DNA from: Prunella strophiata
Lineage: Eukaryota; Chordata; Aves; Passeriformes; Prunellidae
Assembly: GCA_036583965.1 (NCBI GenBank)
Contig: JAZBQD010000030.1
Coordinates: 54,685,551-54,749,550 of the forward strand
Length of the DNA stretch: 64,000 bases
Direction: 5' to 3'
Shown here: in pieces, positions 36,091-47,954 of the stretch
How positions within the stretch are numbered: position 1 is the first letter of the stretch
Layout: each line of letters begins with the position of its first letter
Program-made: the position numbers and the translations under genes
The notes under the pieces: model-generated
Seen by the model: only the letters and a program-made list of their open reading frames with translations
Databases searched by the model: none
Told to the model about the DNA's origin: nothing

Positions 36091-36436
36091 GAGAACCAAC
36101 TACACATTGAGTGTTAAGGGAGGAACTGGAAGAATGGCAGAACCAGAGCAGTTAATTCTGGCCTCACCTTGGGGCTTCTGCATCCCAAGCATAGCAGCAG
36201 AGTAAAGAGGAGTCACAACTGCACTGATTATTTTCCAACATGAAATAGTGTCTTTGTGGCAGGGTGTGACACTCCAGTGCTGCCATTTCTAGCCTCATTA
36301 AGCTTGTTATTAAGAGAAAGATCTAATGCTATCAGGTGCAGTGGTACACTGATGCAAATAGGCAACTTTCAGGGCCCAAGTTAAGCCAGTATGACACTGC
36401 ACCCTGTTGTGATGGCAGCTTATTTGGAGTTAGGAG

Positions 36437-36502
36437 GGCTTATGCTGAGGCTGTGTAAGAAACACTGATGGCTTTTGCTGAGGCTGTGTAAGAAACACTG
36501 AG
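36437..36502. repeat. 33-bp tandem duplication
   Basis: Two copies of a 33-bp unit (36437-36469 and 36470-36502) that share the core TGCTGAGGCTGTGTAAGAAA and differ at one base. Confidence 0.95.
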
Positions 36503-37832
36503 GTGGTTGATGTAGCTCGTGCCTCCTTAGCTGGGCAAGCTTCCTGTGGGTATGATGGAGTTAACACTTCCAAAAGCCTGTACAGAAGGATTGATGAGAA
36601 TGAATTCCAAAGTAGCATCAAAGGAGAGAGGGAGTCCTTTCAGATGCCACACACTAGGTTAGGCAGAGGAAAGGGAGAAAGGGGTGGTTGTTTCCTTGAA
36701 GAGCTTCTTTTAATTTACAGGTAAAGCTGAGGCAAAAGAGAAACTCTTATCTAAATGTGGACATAGGTTTTTGGCCAGATGAGTAATATGATACCAACTA
36801 CACCATTTTTTCTTTGTTAAAAAAAAATCTGTCTTTGATGCAGAGAAGTGGCAGAAAAACATCCTGAGATTTTTCATTTTGCAGCCAATGACACAAAGCA
36901 AAAAATCAGGTTTTGGTGACTCAGCTCTTAGCAGGATTGTCCATGCTTTGGTGCAGCAGTGACTGCAGAAGCAGTAGTTTTCAGAGATAATGCTGAGCTG
37001 AGCCCTGATACTGACTTCAGTGCTGTCATCTTCAGGGGTGTTGGTCAGACAGCTTGTACCTTCTGGACTCAATGTGCTTATGTCACCAGCAAGGTTTTGG
37101 GGCTAAAGCAGCCAAAAGGAACTTTTTCAGGGCCAACCAAAAGGGACCTTTTCAGGCCTTTTTCTCCCAGGGACTCCTTTTTTTTTATTTCCCCCTCCTT
37201 TTTCTGGCTGCTCTGTGCCTGACAGTTGCATTCTTCACTTGAAGATATGCATCATGGTGGGCAGCCTGGGGTTAACCTGAGCAATTGTGCCAGCTGTCTT
37301 TCAGGCTTGGCTTTGCCAGTCTGATCTCAGCTGTCAGCATTTACAGTCCTTGCTGCTGAGAGCTATCAGGCCCAAGAACAAGTAATGTCACCAAAAAGGC
37401 ACTTCAACAGCTTGTACTTCAGTCCATCTTTAACAACTGACTTTTAAATTTCCTGTGGATCTTATAGGAGCATTATGAAGTACCCTGGGAAGCTTTATCA
37501 AAGGAGGGATACCAAGGATGCCAGTGGGAACTGCCACTGGGGGTTATGGAACCATCTTCCCAGCCCTTTTCAGCTCCTTCTCAGGTTGTGAGCCAGGGAA
37601 GTTCCTGCTTGATTCAAGCCTATCAGATGTGATTCCCAGATATTTTACCTGTGTCCTGGGGATGCCTTGTGGAAAGAGTACAACTGCACAACTAAGTACA
37701 GCTCAGGAGACTGCAGGGATGCAGGGAGGGAGGGGGCCTGGCAGAACTAGACTGTTCAATTTGATACAATTCCCTTCTCCTTCACCTGGACAGACAGGCA
37801 GTGCCTTCAGCTTGCATCTGAGTAGCTTCTCT
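36503..37832. other. Unique sequence, nothing recognised
   Basis: Frames at 36710-37072 (minus) and 37518-37880 (plus, 120 codons) are the longest here. Neither has a recognisable domain or bordering splice sites. Pyrimidine-rich runs lie near 37166-37205. Confidence 0.45.
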
Positions 37833-38276
37833 TCAGACCTTAATTTGCACCTTTTCACAGTCCCACCAGATCCAGGGTAAATAACTAGATAAATACCTAT
37901 ATATATCTGAAAAAATCCACATGAAAAGGATCAAAATCACCAACAGAAAAAGAGAAACAGTGGTAGGAAGAAGGAAAACTTGCTTGTACGTGGGCCACGT
38001 AGAGGAGAGACTGCAAATTTCTTGTTGCAAAGAGAATATTTTCACCCCTGGGTGCTGGTCACAGTCGAGGAATTCCACTGATTTGGTCCTCAAACAAGAG
38101 GACAGAGGAGGATGACATCCTGGAACCGTCTTCCACCACCTTTGAAGGACAGTCTCTCCACACAGAGTTTGTTCTGCTGTGTGGGACCAACAAGCTTGAA
38201 GCCCTTGAAGAGGCAAGGAACAGAGCTGCTGCAGTCCAAATTGCCTTGCAGCTTTATTAGGAGGAGGGCAGCACAT
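37833..38276 (-). other. Open frame of 147 codons, probably not a gene
   Basis: An ATG-started frame whose C-terminal part contains one strongly hydrophobic stretch (around VSLFLLVILILFMW) that could span a membrane. The rest has no recognisable motif, and I see no promoter, splice site or repeat family. A frame of this length is only mildly unexpected by chance in 64 kb of six-frame sequence. Confidence 0.15.
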
Positions 38277-39337
38277 TTGTATGCTGCTTTCTAGACATAC
38301 ACAAACAGACTGACAATTTCTGTGTATCCTTCAGAAAATAAAAAGTGACCCTCCAGGAGTCTGTCTGTGTACGCACACTTCTGTCTTTGCCTCAGGCTGG
38401 AAAAGGGTTTTACAAAAGTTTGGGACTGAATGAGGATATCCTTTTGGAAGCAAAGGAAGGGGAAAATTAGCTACCCAAGAATACCAGTTTATTGTAGCAG
38501 TAGTGTATAGATGCTGCCCTCCAGCTGGTGGGGTAGGACCAGGATAGAGACAAATGCTGCTGGGGGAGAGCCTGCCTACCCCTCAGTGCTGCTGTGTGAC
38601 CATTTATTTCTGTACTTCTGCCCTTGCAGATAATTTCTAACTTTTCTCTTTCCACTCTTGGCCTCACGGTGTTGGTTATTTACTCAGAACATGATTTTCA
38701 GCCCCATCAAAACTCTTCAACCTTCATTCCCATCTCTTTGGTCCTGCTTTCCTTAATCCATTCTTGCTCCTCAGCTTTCCCATATGCTGCTAAAAGCTAA
38801 AAGAGACCTCCCCTATCCCCAAATAAAATTAGGGAAAAGTGCTACTGAGATGTGAATGTAGTGACTGTCTAATCTGGCAATTGTCCTCTCTTCCCCTTCT
38901 TTCTCCCACAGGCTTTGCTGTTCACTTTCCCTCTTTCAGTTCTGCAGTAAATTCCTTGCCACTGAGGAGTATCTTCTGCTTATCCATTTTAATCACAACC
39001 TTAATGGGAATTCGAGTAGTGTAGGGCACAGATTCGACTCTGTACCCAAACTGTACAGGACTGAGACCCTATGGTGTGTTACTGGAAAAGTCTGTCTTAT
39101 TCTTGCAGGTGAAACAGCAGATCCTGTTAACGGGAAATGAAATGACTAATAACAACTGGCCCGTGTTGTTCCTCTGACAAGCCAGCTTGTGGAGAGTGGT
39201 TTGGTGACTGATAAGATAAGGGAGTGGAAAAGAGATGTTGGGAGGCTGTTTCATTGAAACCTAAACAATTCTCATGTGCTGTAGATTGGTTGATGTCCTG
39301 CCCTAATACTTCACTTTTGTTATTAACCAGAAAAACA
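38277..39337. other. Unique sequence, nothing recognised
   Basis: No repeat family or exon seen. Confidence 0.5.
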
Positions 39338-39397
39338 AAATCAAATCAAAGTTCCCAAGGCAAAACAAAACAAAGTGAAAGTTCCCAAGGCACAGCA
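39338..39397. repeat. 30-bp imperfect tandem duplication
   Basis: Two A-rich units, each ending in AAAGTTCCCAAGGCA, with a 30-bp period. Confidence 0.85.
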
Positions 39398-40216
39398 GGC
39401 TAAATAAAAATATGCTGAAAGACATGCATAATATATTAACTGTAGTTTGCTTCATTTGTAAAGAGCAAAAGAGAACAAATAACCAGTGTTTTTGCCCCTT
39501 ACGGGCCTTTGTCAGGGACATACTTCTCTGAGCTGTTCAGTGGAGAAAAATATTTTTAAAAACATTTTTTCATAAGATTTTCCCAGCTGCCCTGCAAATA
39601 TATATTAACTATTAACTTGTTCTTGGGTTTTTTTTTTTGAAGCAGGAAATTCCAGCTCTCGGACTAATTTGAGTAAATTTATGCCAACAATAATGCAACC
39701 AGTTCAAACCTGCACACCTTTCTCTATCTAGCAAGTGGGTGCTACTGAGCTGTACAGAACAATTTACATGTATGTGAACTTTAAACATAATTTCTGTGAT
39801 ATCCTCCTCAAAATTGCAGCTAATAATATAGAAGCCTTTTTTTTTTTTCCCATCTTAGTCATAAATCCTCTTAAAATGTAACTCTAAGTAATGTAGATTT
39901 AAAGACTGTAATTTAAAATCAAGTGTTTCTTTTTTGGTTTCTTTTTTTTCCTAGAGGGGGTGTATCCTGCAAATGCTTTAGAAATGAGAGCCTTATTTCC
40001 AGTACAGATACAACCATTCTGGTTCCAGTGCTGTCCTCAGCCTGACTCCTGTCCACATGCTGTCTAGTCCACACCCAGCTGGCTGCTAGTCTGTGCCAGA
40101 GCTTGCTGACACAGCCATCTCTTGGAAACTTGTAAGAAATATCATCAAAATATGTCCTAAACATAACAGCATGGGATTTCTGAGGGACTCAATATCCTCT
40201 TCTGCACTTAAAGCAC
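39398..40216. other. Unique AT-rich sequence
   Basis: Holds T runs near 39628-39637 and 39838-39849 and nothing else recognisable. Confidence 0.5.
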
Positions 40217-40253
40217 TATATATGTATATATATATATATATGTATATATATAC
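40217..40253. repeat. TA dinucleotide microsatellite
   Basis: About 37 bp of TA units interrupted twice by TG, ending in TACAC. Confidence 0.95.
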
Positions 40254-42472
40254 ACTGTGGTGCTGTTGGCAGATGGAAACTTGTGTTTTTAAGAAGTTGA
40301 TTTAAAAGGTGACAGATTCCAGGCAGACAGAACAAAACAGATTTTCTTGCTGTTCTAATTCCTTCTGGATATACAGCCGGAAATAAGAAACAGTGTGCTT
40401 TTCAAACCTTTACCTGAAATGACCTTGCAGAAATCTGGAGAATTGTCTTTGCAAACTTTTAGTCAAATGATGTGTAAGGGCTTCTTTTCTGAACCAGTTC
40501 TCAAAAAAATGGGCTCAGGCTTCCTTTGTGACCCCCTTTCACCCCATGAAAATCCCTTTCTATTTTTTAAACAGTTTATGTGTTTGAAAGCTTAAAAAAA
40601 CTGAATTGGAATATTTCAGTCTAACTGAAGAGCATTTACAAAAGTAGAAACTTGTACTTCAGAGAGGACCCCCTTGTGTTTGTATGCTGCCACACTGTCT
40701 CTGGTCTTGGAAATGCTTTATGAGATATTTCATCCCTAACAGATGTCTTGCTTTTATGATTTTTAATATGCATGTGTACTTGCAAACACAGAAGTTCATG
40801 TGCACAGAGGGCTGCTGTTCTTTTGAGAGAATGGCTTTTAGGATTAGGCTGCTGGAGACCCTATCTCCATCTTTTCCAGAGGGTGACCTCTGTTTGTTCT
40901 TAGTTTTCAGTGTAAGAGCTGCCTGTGCATGCAGCTTTTCCATTATTCTATTAGTATTTTTTTCATCATCTCATGACACAGATACTTTAGCAATGGGCAT
41001 ATTGCAAATGCACATACAAGGCTCTTGCAGGCACAGGAGGAACCTGTTTTGTTCCAAACAACCTTACTTTATGTAGCTGTAGTGGTTGGAGTGCAGACAC
41101 TTTGCAATTTTAATATTAATTCAAGAAGAAGTGCTTGAAGAATTTATTCCAATGCAGAATTATTCTGCTTTTTGGTGTTTAGTGGACACAGGCTAGTTCT
41201 GCAGAATCTTTCCATGTGCAGGGCTATAGGGATGTTGAAAGGATGCCATTAAGATTCTCCCTTGGATGACACACCCTGATACATGATTGCTGTTTTTTGG
41301 AGGAGTTGTTTATTTTTATTTCATTCAGATTTTTCTTTGCTAAAAGCTTTCTGCCAGTAATTGCAGGCTCCAAAGTCAGCGGTAACATGGCAAAGACACA
41401 TCCCAAATATAACAGATCCTAATTATACTTTCATTTCTTAAAGTCTCTGTCAGGCTGATTTCTGCTTAAAGAGCAGCTTGCCAAACTGGAAGTGAGCTGG
41501 CTGGTGATGTGGGTAGGAAAACTATGCAGAAAAATAATGACCTTTCCCTCTGTCAAGGGCATCTGCCTGCTTGTTACTGCAATGACGTGGTGCCACAGAA
41601 TCCCTCAGGTGTACTCACTGATTCCTGCTGATAGAAATCCAGAAATCCTCCACTCTGCTCAAGCAGACCCTTTTTGTATGTTCATGTGGGCATGATGAGA
41701 CACACGTATATCCCCTCCAGGCTTAATTATGTGACACATGACTGTGAGTGAAAGTGGAGGCCAGCAAGGAGCTCCAGCAAATCTCCATCAGGGCAGTTTT
41801 TTCTAGCCAGAAATAGTCTTGTGAAACCCCCACCAGCACTGCTCATTCCTCTAGTCTGTAGTCCAAAAAAGAATGTATTTCCATATTGTGGTTTTGCTCT
41901 GAGTAGTTTAAGACAGCAATTTTCAACCTCAATTGTGCTGCTAACCTCTCCCAACCACAAAAAAAATCACTGTGTGGCCCTAGTTTCATTGCATTACTTA
42001 AAATAAATATAAACATGGCAAGTGCTTCTACCTTTGCTAGAAGTATTTTGTGTTTAGAGTCATGGCCTCTGGTTTTAGAGGAGGCAGTTCAGTCCAAAGG
42101 ACCATTTTCTGCTTTGTATAAACACCTACATAAATTTTGCTGGGTGAAGGATAAGACTTTATTGCAAGTAACCCTCTGTAACAAGCCAGTAACAAAAGAA
42201 ATCAGAATATGCTTCTTTTGACAGAGGGTAAAGTTTAAAAAAAAAAGGAAAAAGAGAAAGACAGAAGAGTAAGTTTGCATAACTCAATAACTTTTGACAT
42301 TTTTAAGTGTCTTCCTTCCAGGAATATGGAAGATGTGGACAATGTTTCTGATCATTGGAAGGGACTTGGTGAAAGTCTCGTCCACATAGGAAATCTGTGT
42401 TGGCAGAAAAGTGTCCATGACAGGCAGTTACTCATCTGAGTAATTCCTGAAATGTTAACCAGACTTTCTGTT
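40254..42472. other. Unique sequence, nothing recognised
   Basis: The largest frames (40684-41076 plus, 130 codons, and 40659-40943 minus) overlap each other and have no recognisable content. Confidence 0.5.
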
Positions 42473-42805
42473 TCATGGGCAGGTTTCCAAATCATTGAAC
42501 TGACCAGAACTTTGCTCCAGTGCTTTGACGACTATTCCTGGAGAAGAGCCTCTTTCATTCCTTTTCTTTTCCTCCAATAACAAAGTAAGAAGAAACCCAA
42601 GTTTTACTTTTGATTGTTCCTTATGATCGGCTCTTGATAGGGACTCAATTTGTGCTGCTGTTGCCACCAAAAAATCCCCCATGGCAATGCAAAGTTCTTT
42701 TTTCTGTAGTACAGACAACGTTTGCAGGCCTGATGAAAGCATTCTCCTCCAGGCTGCTGTTTTCTCTATACTTACTTCTGCCACCATGTCTCGGGCAGAC
42801 CTCAT
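42473..42805 (-). other. ATG-started open frame of 110 codons, uncertain
   Basis: The predicted peptide is unusually even in composition, rich in A, L, E and K, and probably mainly helical (for example the stretch TLLLEEKKRNERG). No family is recognised. Signals against a simple gene: there is no recognisable promoter, a donor-like GTAAGT lies inside the frame near its start, and an acceptor-like CTACAG lies further on. It could be a chance frame, a decayed retrocopy or a small unknown protein. Confidence 0.15.
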
Positions 42806-43633
42806 GGTCCTAATGCTAAAATGACTCTTTCCTGAGGGACTTGCTCACAAAGGTGGTAGACATGTCATTGTTTTTCCTCCCCCTGTGTGTGTATGCTTTC
42901 CTTCTGGTATCTCTTAGAAATTTCCCCCTCTTGTTATTAGTGGTCTCATTTCAAGGTATATGGAGGTTTTGGTATTGTGTATTGGATATGAAGCTTTGCC
43001 AAGCAATGATTTTTCTTTTTTAAAAAAAAAAAAAATTCAAGGTATCATTGGTTTGGATAGCAGATACAAATATGTAATCTCTTCACAAACACTGTATGGA
43101 TTGCAGTCTTCATGTATATATTCTGTGTTGCAGAAGTACCTCTAGAGTCAATTGGTTAATACTACTTTTTGCCCTTTTTATCATCTGTTCATGATGGTGC
43201 TGTACAGTGTCTAATCATGCTACACTAATAATAAGAAAATCTGTGTTTGCAAGATACAGTTCTCAATATATATTATAATGGAGAAATTACTGCTGTTTAT
43301 ACTCTTGTTAAAATCTGCAGTAATTTAAGCTCAGTTGTAGCTGCTTTAAGTTGTTATATGCTCTGAAATACTACGTTGTTCCCTACCTTTCTCCCCTTTG
43401 TGCAGTCTCTCCCAAGTGGCTGGGCTGTCTTACCTGTGAGCCTGCTACTGCTCTGGGCTTGGGTGGCTGACTTTAATCTCTCTTTCAGTGCTACTCCAGT
43501 CATAGTAAAACTCTGTATATTTTGCTCACATTTGGGCACGTATTTGTAGGGTGTTTTATTCTAGCTCTGTGCTCTGCTGACCCCTGGATACTTTTAGCTG
43601 GACCCAGCTTGGTTGGAAGTTGTAATTGTCCTT
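42806..43633. other. Unique sequence, nothing recognised
   Basis: Contains a 14-nt A run (43022-43035). No exon or repeat family seen. Confidence 0.5.
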
Positions 43634-44131
43634 CATTCAGTGCATGTGAGACCACACCTGAAGTACTGTATCTGATTTTGGGCTCCCCAGTAGAAGAAAG
43701 GCATAGGTAGACTGAAGCAAGGCCCCTGGAGGACCACCAAGATGCACAGTGAGCTGGAGCAGAGGATATAGGAGAAGAAGTGGCGAGATCTGGGACTGTT
43801 CACATCAAGGGAAGGTCATTGGGGAATCTTATTGCTGTCTAAGACTACCTGATGGGAGGGGATGCATAAGTCAGACTCTTTTCAAAGGTGCATGATGATA
43901 AGAAAAGAAGCAACAGACACAATTTGGTACATTTGAAATCCTGACTGTATATATTTGGAAGGAAAAAAGTCACCGTAGGTGTGATCAAAGACTGACACAA
44001 ATTGTCCAGAGAGGCTGTGAAATCTCCAAGCTCAAAGTTGTAAAAAACTTGACTGGAGAAGACTCTGAGCAATCTCCTTTAAACACAAGAGGATCCTCAG
44101 TGGTCCCTTCCAATATAAATTATTCTGTGAC
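43634..44131 (+). mobile_element. Degenerate CR1 LINE 3' end
   Basis: It begins with GCATGTGAGACCACACCTGAA and runs through the TTTTGGGCTCCCCAGTA block and the AGTGAGCTGGAGCAGAGG block. Next come the TTGTCCAGAGAGGCTGTGAAATCTCC block and the tail AGTGGTCCCTTCCAATATAA ending in TATTCTGTGAC. Divergence is high. It lies convergent (3' end to 3' end) with the next CR1, 111 bp away. Confidence 0.9.
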
Positions 44132-44242
44132 AACCTTAACCTCAGAGAGGGAGAGCAGATGATACAGGCAGCTTTGAACGTCTGGATGGGAAGCTCTGGG
44201 AATCAATCTCCATAGAAATAGGATTTGGGAGATAGCTAGTTA

Positions 44243-44612
44243 CAGAATCATAGAACAGCCCAGATTGGAAGAGACCTTGAAAGATCATCTGTCCAGCATT
44301 TTGTGGGAAAAGAAGCCTAGATGAGATTATCTAGCACCCTGTCCAATTGTGTCTAGAAAACCTCCAGAGACAGAAATTCTACCACATCCCTTGGGAGGTT
44401 GTTCCAGTGGTTGATTGTTCCCAGAATAAAAAATTATTTTTTGTATTGAGCTGAAACCTCTCTTGGTACAACTTTTATCCCTTGCCCTTTGTGTTTTTCC
44501 TATGTCTCCTTGTAAAGAGAAAGCCTCCATTCTCTTTGTAGCTGCCCTTTAAATACTGGAATACTGTGATGAGGTCCCCCAAGCCTTTTCTTCTCCAGGG
44601 TGAAGAGAGGCA
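44243..44612 (-). mobile_element. CR1 LINE 3' end, opposite strand
   Basis: The plus strand starts CAGAATCATAGAACAGCCCA and continues GATTGGAAGAGACCTTGAAA, the reverse complement of a CR1 tail. It then passes the CCCTTGGGAGGTTGTTCCAG block, the CTCCTTGTAAAGAGAAAGCC block and GTGATGAGGTCCCCCAAGCC before the element is truncated after the TTCTTCTCCAGGGTGAAGAG block. Confidence 0.94.
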
Positions 44613-45028
44613 ATGACTGAATGCAGTTTTCATCCAAAGTTTTATAAACAGTTCCACTGAAAGAGAGGAGAGCAAGACAGCTGCAGGAAGGTGAAGGACA
44701 GAGACAGTAACTCTAGCCAGTTCTGATGCCTTGAAGTCCCATCCTCCCAGATTGCTCTCCTCAATTTGCTGTTGTTTACACTTTTAGGGCCTGAAGCTGC
44801 AATGGTGTCCTTGCTTCTCAGGCTGGAAAAGGATTGTTTTGTCTAACTAAATTGTGTAGAGGACTAGCTAACACTTAATATGAAGTTCAGAGTTATATAC
44901 TAATGCAGTACAGAATCTGAAAAATATGACAGCTAAAACTTAAGGCATCATTCCCTCGTCTGCTTCTGGAGGACTTGGAGAGAAACTGGGCACAGAATAC
45001 CACTGCTGACCTGCAGCTTGTCCAGAAC
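44613..45028. other. Unique sequence between CR1 and LTR
   Basis: Nothing recognised. Confidence 0.5.
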
Positions 45029-45593
45029 TGCTGTGGTTTAATCCCAGCCAGCAACCTAAGTGCCATGCAGCCACTCACTCATCCTATCCCCCAACACCTC
45101 TCCCTGTGGGGCAGAGAACTGGGAAAAAAAGTAAAGCTTGTGGGTTAAGAGCAGTTTAATAAATGAAGTAAAATGAAATTTAATATTAACAATAACAATA
45201 ATAATGCTGCTAATGATTATAATAGTAGTTACTGAGTAATGAAAAAAGAAGAGAGAGATAAACCCCAAGAAAAACAAGTGGTGCACAGCACAGTTGCTCA
45301 CCACCAAATAAACAAATGCCCTGCCCATTTCTGAGCGTGATCTTCTGTGGTATGAAACATCCCATTGATCAGCTGGGATCATCTGTCCTGGCCATCCTCC
45401 CTCTCAACTCCTTGATTGGCAGAGCATGGGAACATGAGCAGTTCTTGACTCAGTGTAAGCAGTACTTAGCAGCAATTAAAACATCAGTGTGTTATCAGCC
45501 TTACTCTCATACTACATCCAAAACACAGCACAGGTACCAGCTACTAGGAAGAAAATTAACCCTTATCCTAGCTGAAACCAGGGTAAGGACACA
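45029..45593 (-). mobile_element. Endogenous retrovirus LTR (solo)
   Basis: Read on the minus strand it begins TGTCCTTACCCTGGTTTCAG, continues through GGGTTAATTTTCTTCCTAGT and AGCTGGTACC, carries an ATTAAA polyadenylation hexamer (45160-45155), and ends near GGATTAAACCACAGCA. This is the layout of a family of avian ERV LTRs that I know but cannot name with certainty. Inside lies an AT-rich trinucleotide tract (45186-45226). No internal retroviral sequence adjoins it, and I found no matching target duplication, so it is a decayed solo LTR. The start shows about six extra bases against the usual TGTCCTGGTTTC. Confidence 0.88.
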
Positions 45594-47777
45594 GTTAATA
45601 GACATGTGATGTGGAACACTGGATCTCTCCTGTATTCCTACATGAGGTCAGTAAGCAGGATCCTGAAAAAGATGCTCACAGTTAGGCAGGGCTGCCTGTC
45701 TTCCTTTGCTCCCTGCCTCACTGCCTGCCTGCTGTCCTTCAGTCCTTGGTAACACCCAGGCTGCTGGCAGCACAGCAAGGAGGCTGGTGAGTGTCGTTGC
45801 ATTAGTCATTATTAAAGGCTGTTAGCATTGTGTGCTGTGACATGTACCTGGTATTTATTACTTTTTCTCTGGATTGCATGGTATCATCTTGGATGGATGT
45901 GAGCCAGTTTCCAAATCCTGCCCTTCCTCTTTCCCTCCCACATGTTCAAAATCCAGCTGTGTTCAGCAGGTATAAAAGTGCTGACCTAGAGAGCCCATGA
46001 CAGCCAGCTGCACTCCCCTATTCCCTTTCTCTCCTGCTTCCATCGCTCATTTTTCAAACGAAGCAGTTCTGCTCTTTCTGGTGCTCAAAATGGGAACTGT
46101 GCTTCTCGGTGCAGAAACTTTCTGCCCTTGCCATCAGTCACACAAGGAGTTCATGTGCCAGCTGCACCAGTTTAGGAAAAGAATCACTTGTACATGTGCA
46201 GGGAGAGCCAGCTAGTCTACAGTTCAGTTTTCAAGCATATAGTATGTTTTGCTCAAGCAAATAATTAATTCAGTTCACCATTTGAAGTTTCTTATGAGAA
46301 GCAGTCGCAGTAAGGCATTGTTCAGCAGCATAAATTCTAGTAAGTCTTTAGAAGTATAAATTTTGCTGTGGCATTTTCTGATCAGTGAAACAGGTCTTTT
46401 GCTGTCTGGTCAGCTTTCTTCCATGTCACAAGTGCCTGGGGAAGAGGCAAACAAAAGCATGAGGCCATCCATGAGAATAGTCATCTTCCTTACACAGCAA
46501 ACGTTCCCCAAATTGCTGTTCATTGATAGCTTCACTCCATGGCTACCTTCCCACAACAGGTCCCTGGACCAAGGAGTCACAGAGGCCTCAACAGTACAGT
46601 GGAATCACCATCTGAATTGCCCTGTGCAGTAAACATGAGGCTGGGTTTCACTCTTTGGTGGAGCTGGATATGAGGTATAAACTCACAGACTTTGTGCTCG
46701 GATAGTCAGCAGAGGAAAAGACACTTGTCATGCTCAGAGGGTTCTAAAAGTGGAGCAGCCTCTGTACCTGCATTGCAGAAATGTGGGTGAGAAAATACAT
46801 GATGAAATGAGGGTGAAATTTGTTGCAGTGAAAAACTGAACAGTAAACAGCACCTGTTGTTTCTGTGCTTTTTGACTCTCATACGTGAAGTGCCCAGATC
46901 CTTCAGGACACCACTGTTCATTATTTTATTGCATTTGGCATAGCTGAGTATGGAGAAGATGAAACTTTGGAATCTATGGACACTGAGGGAGGCATGAGGG
47001 TTTTTTTTCTTTTCCCCTCTGAAAACTTTTTTTCTTGAAAAGTAAGTAGGACAGACAAAAAAGGGAACATTCCCTTCATTGTCATGATAGTTGTGAATTA
47101 AGATATCCTGGGATGAAGAGTCTGAACAAAGGGATATGCTCTAGTGCAACCATACTGTGTAAATTTGATAGCAAAGAGCTATCTACAAGTAAGCAACTTC
47201 ACAACACCTCTGTCAGTCCAGGGCATTGAGTATCCCTGCATGCTTCAAGCCAAGTGTTGGCTTGTTTGGGGGCTGGGAAGTTGCACTGTTGGAAATGACA
47301 GGCTGCCAAGCTGTTCTCACAGATACAGGCAATTTTTGCAGTGAGCCAAGAATTAAACTTTGTGGCCAAGAGTTAAGCCTTGTAAACCTGTGTCAAATAA
47401 CAACCCTTTTGTAGTTCATATGGTGTTTATGCATTTCTACTGTTAAAGAATAAGTCTTACTTGGAAATAGGTCTCAATTTTGAAATCTTTTAAATTTCCC
47501 TCTTTACGTACTGTTCTTGCACTATAAGAAGGCATCATCTGCTGCTTTTAAAATGTACTCTAAGCAGTAAGACTTGAATAACAAATGCTACATTAAGTTA
47601 ATAAACATCTTTAGACCAGTGGGTCATGGCACTGAAACTGCCAGTTCATGAAAGCTCAAAATTCTTCAGCTTTTGAAACCCATGGAAGCACATAAATCAC
47701 TCAAAATAAACCCACAGAGAAATTACCTCCCCTTCCCCACATGCTGTCCTGCTGTGGGAAAGACCTTTTGCTCTCCC
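45594..47777. other. Unique sequence with one TATA-type motif
   Basis: A TATAAAAG motif lies at 45971-45978 after a pyrimidine-rich stretch. The frame that follows (45997-46215) starts only 19 bp further on, too close for a normal leader, so no gene is called. T-rich runs lie near 47002-47037. Nothing else is recognised. Confidence 0.45.
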
Positions 47778-47940
47778 TGATTTCCCCCCGGAGTGGAATC
47801 ACATCCACCATTCAATACAAAATTAATAAAGGTATATAGAGCATGTTGAGCAAACACTGACATATCCCCAATGGTGAATTTACATCCCTCCATTCTGTTT
47901 AAAATTAATAAAGGAAGACAAGGCATACAAAACCAACACA
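47778..47940. repeat. Diverged tandem dimer, unit about 82 bp
   Basis: Two units can be aligned by eye. Each has a TTTCCCC/TATCCCC start, a GTG(G)AAT..ACATCC block, CCATTC, and then the identical 14-mer AAAATTAATAAAGG (47819-47832 and 47901-47914), followed by a weaker GCAT..AA.CAACAC-like segment. Similarity is best, about 80 percent, over the central 39 bp. The minus frame over it (47723-47965) shows the repeat as two similar peptide pieces, but I do not regard it as coding. Confidence 0.7.
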
Positions 47941-47946
47941 GGAGAG

Positions 47947-47954
47947 TATAAAAC
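47947..47954 (+). promoter_or_regulatory. Orphan TATA-box-like motif
   Basis: TATAAAAC directly after the dimer, followed by a locally GC-richer stretch with several CpG (48000-48035). It would suit a promoter read to the right, but no transcript or frame supports it. Confidence 0.15.
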
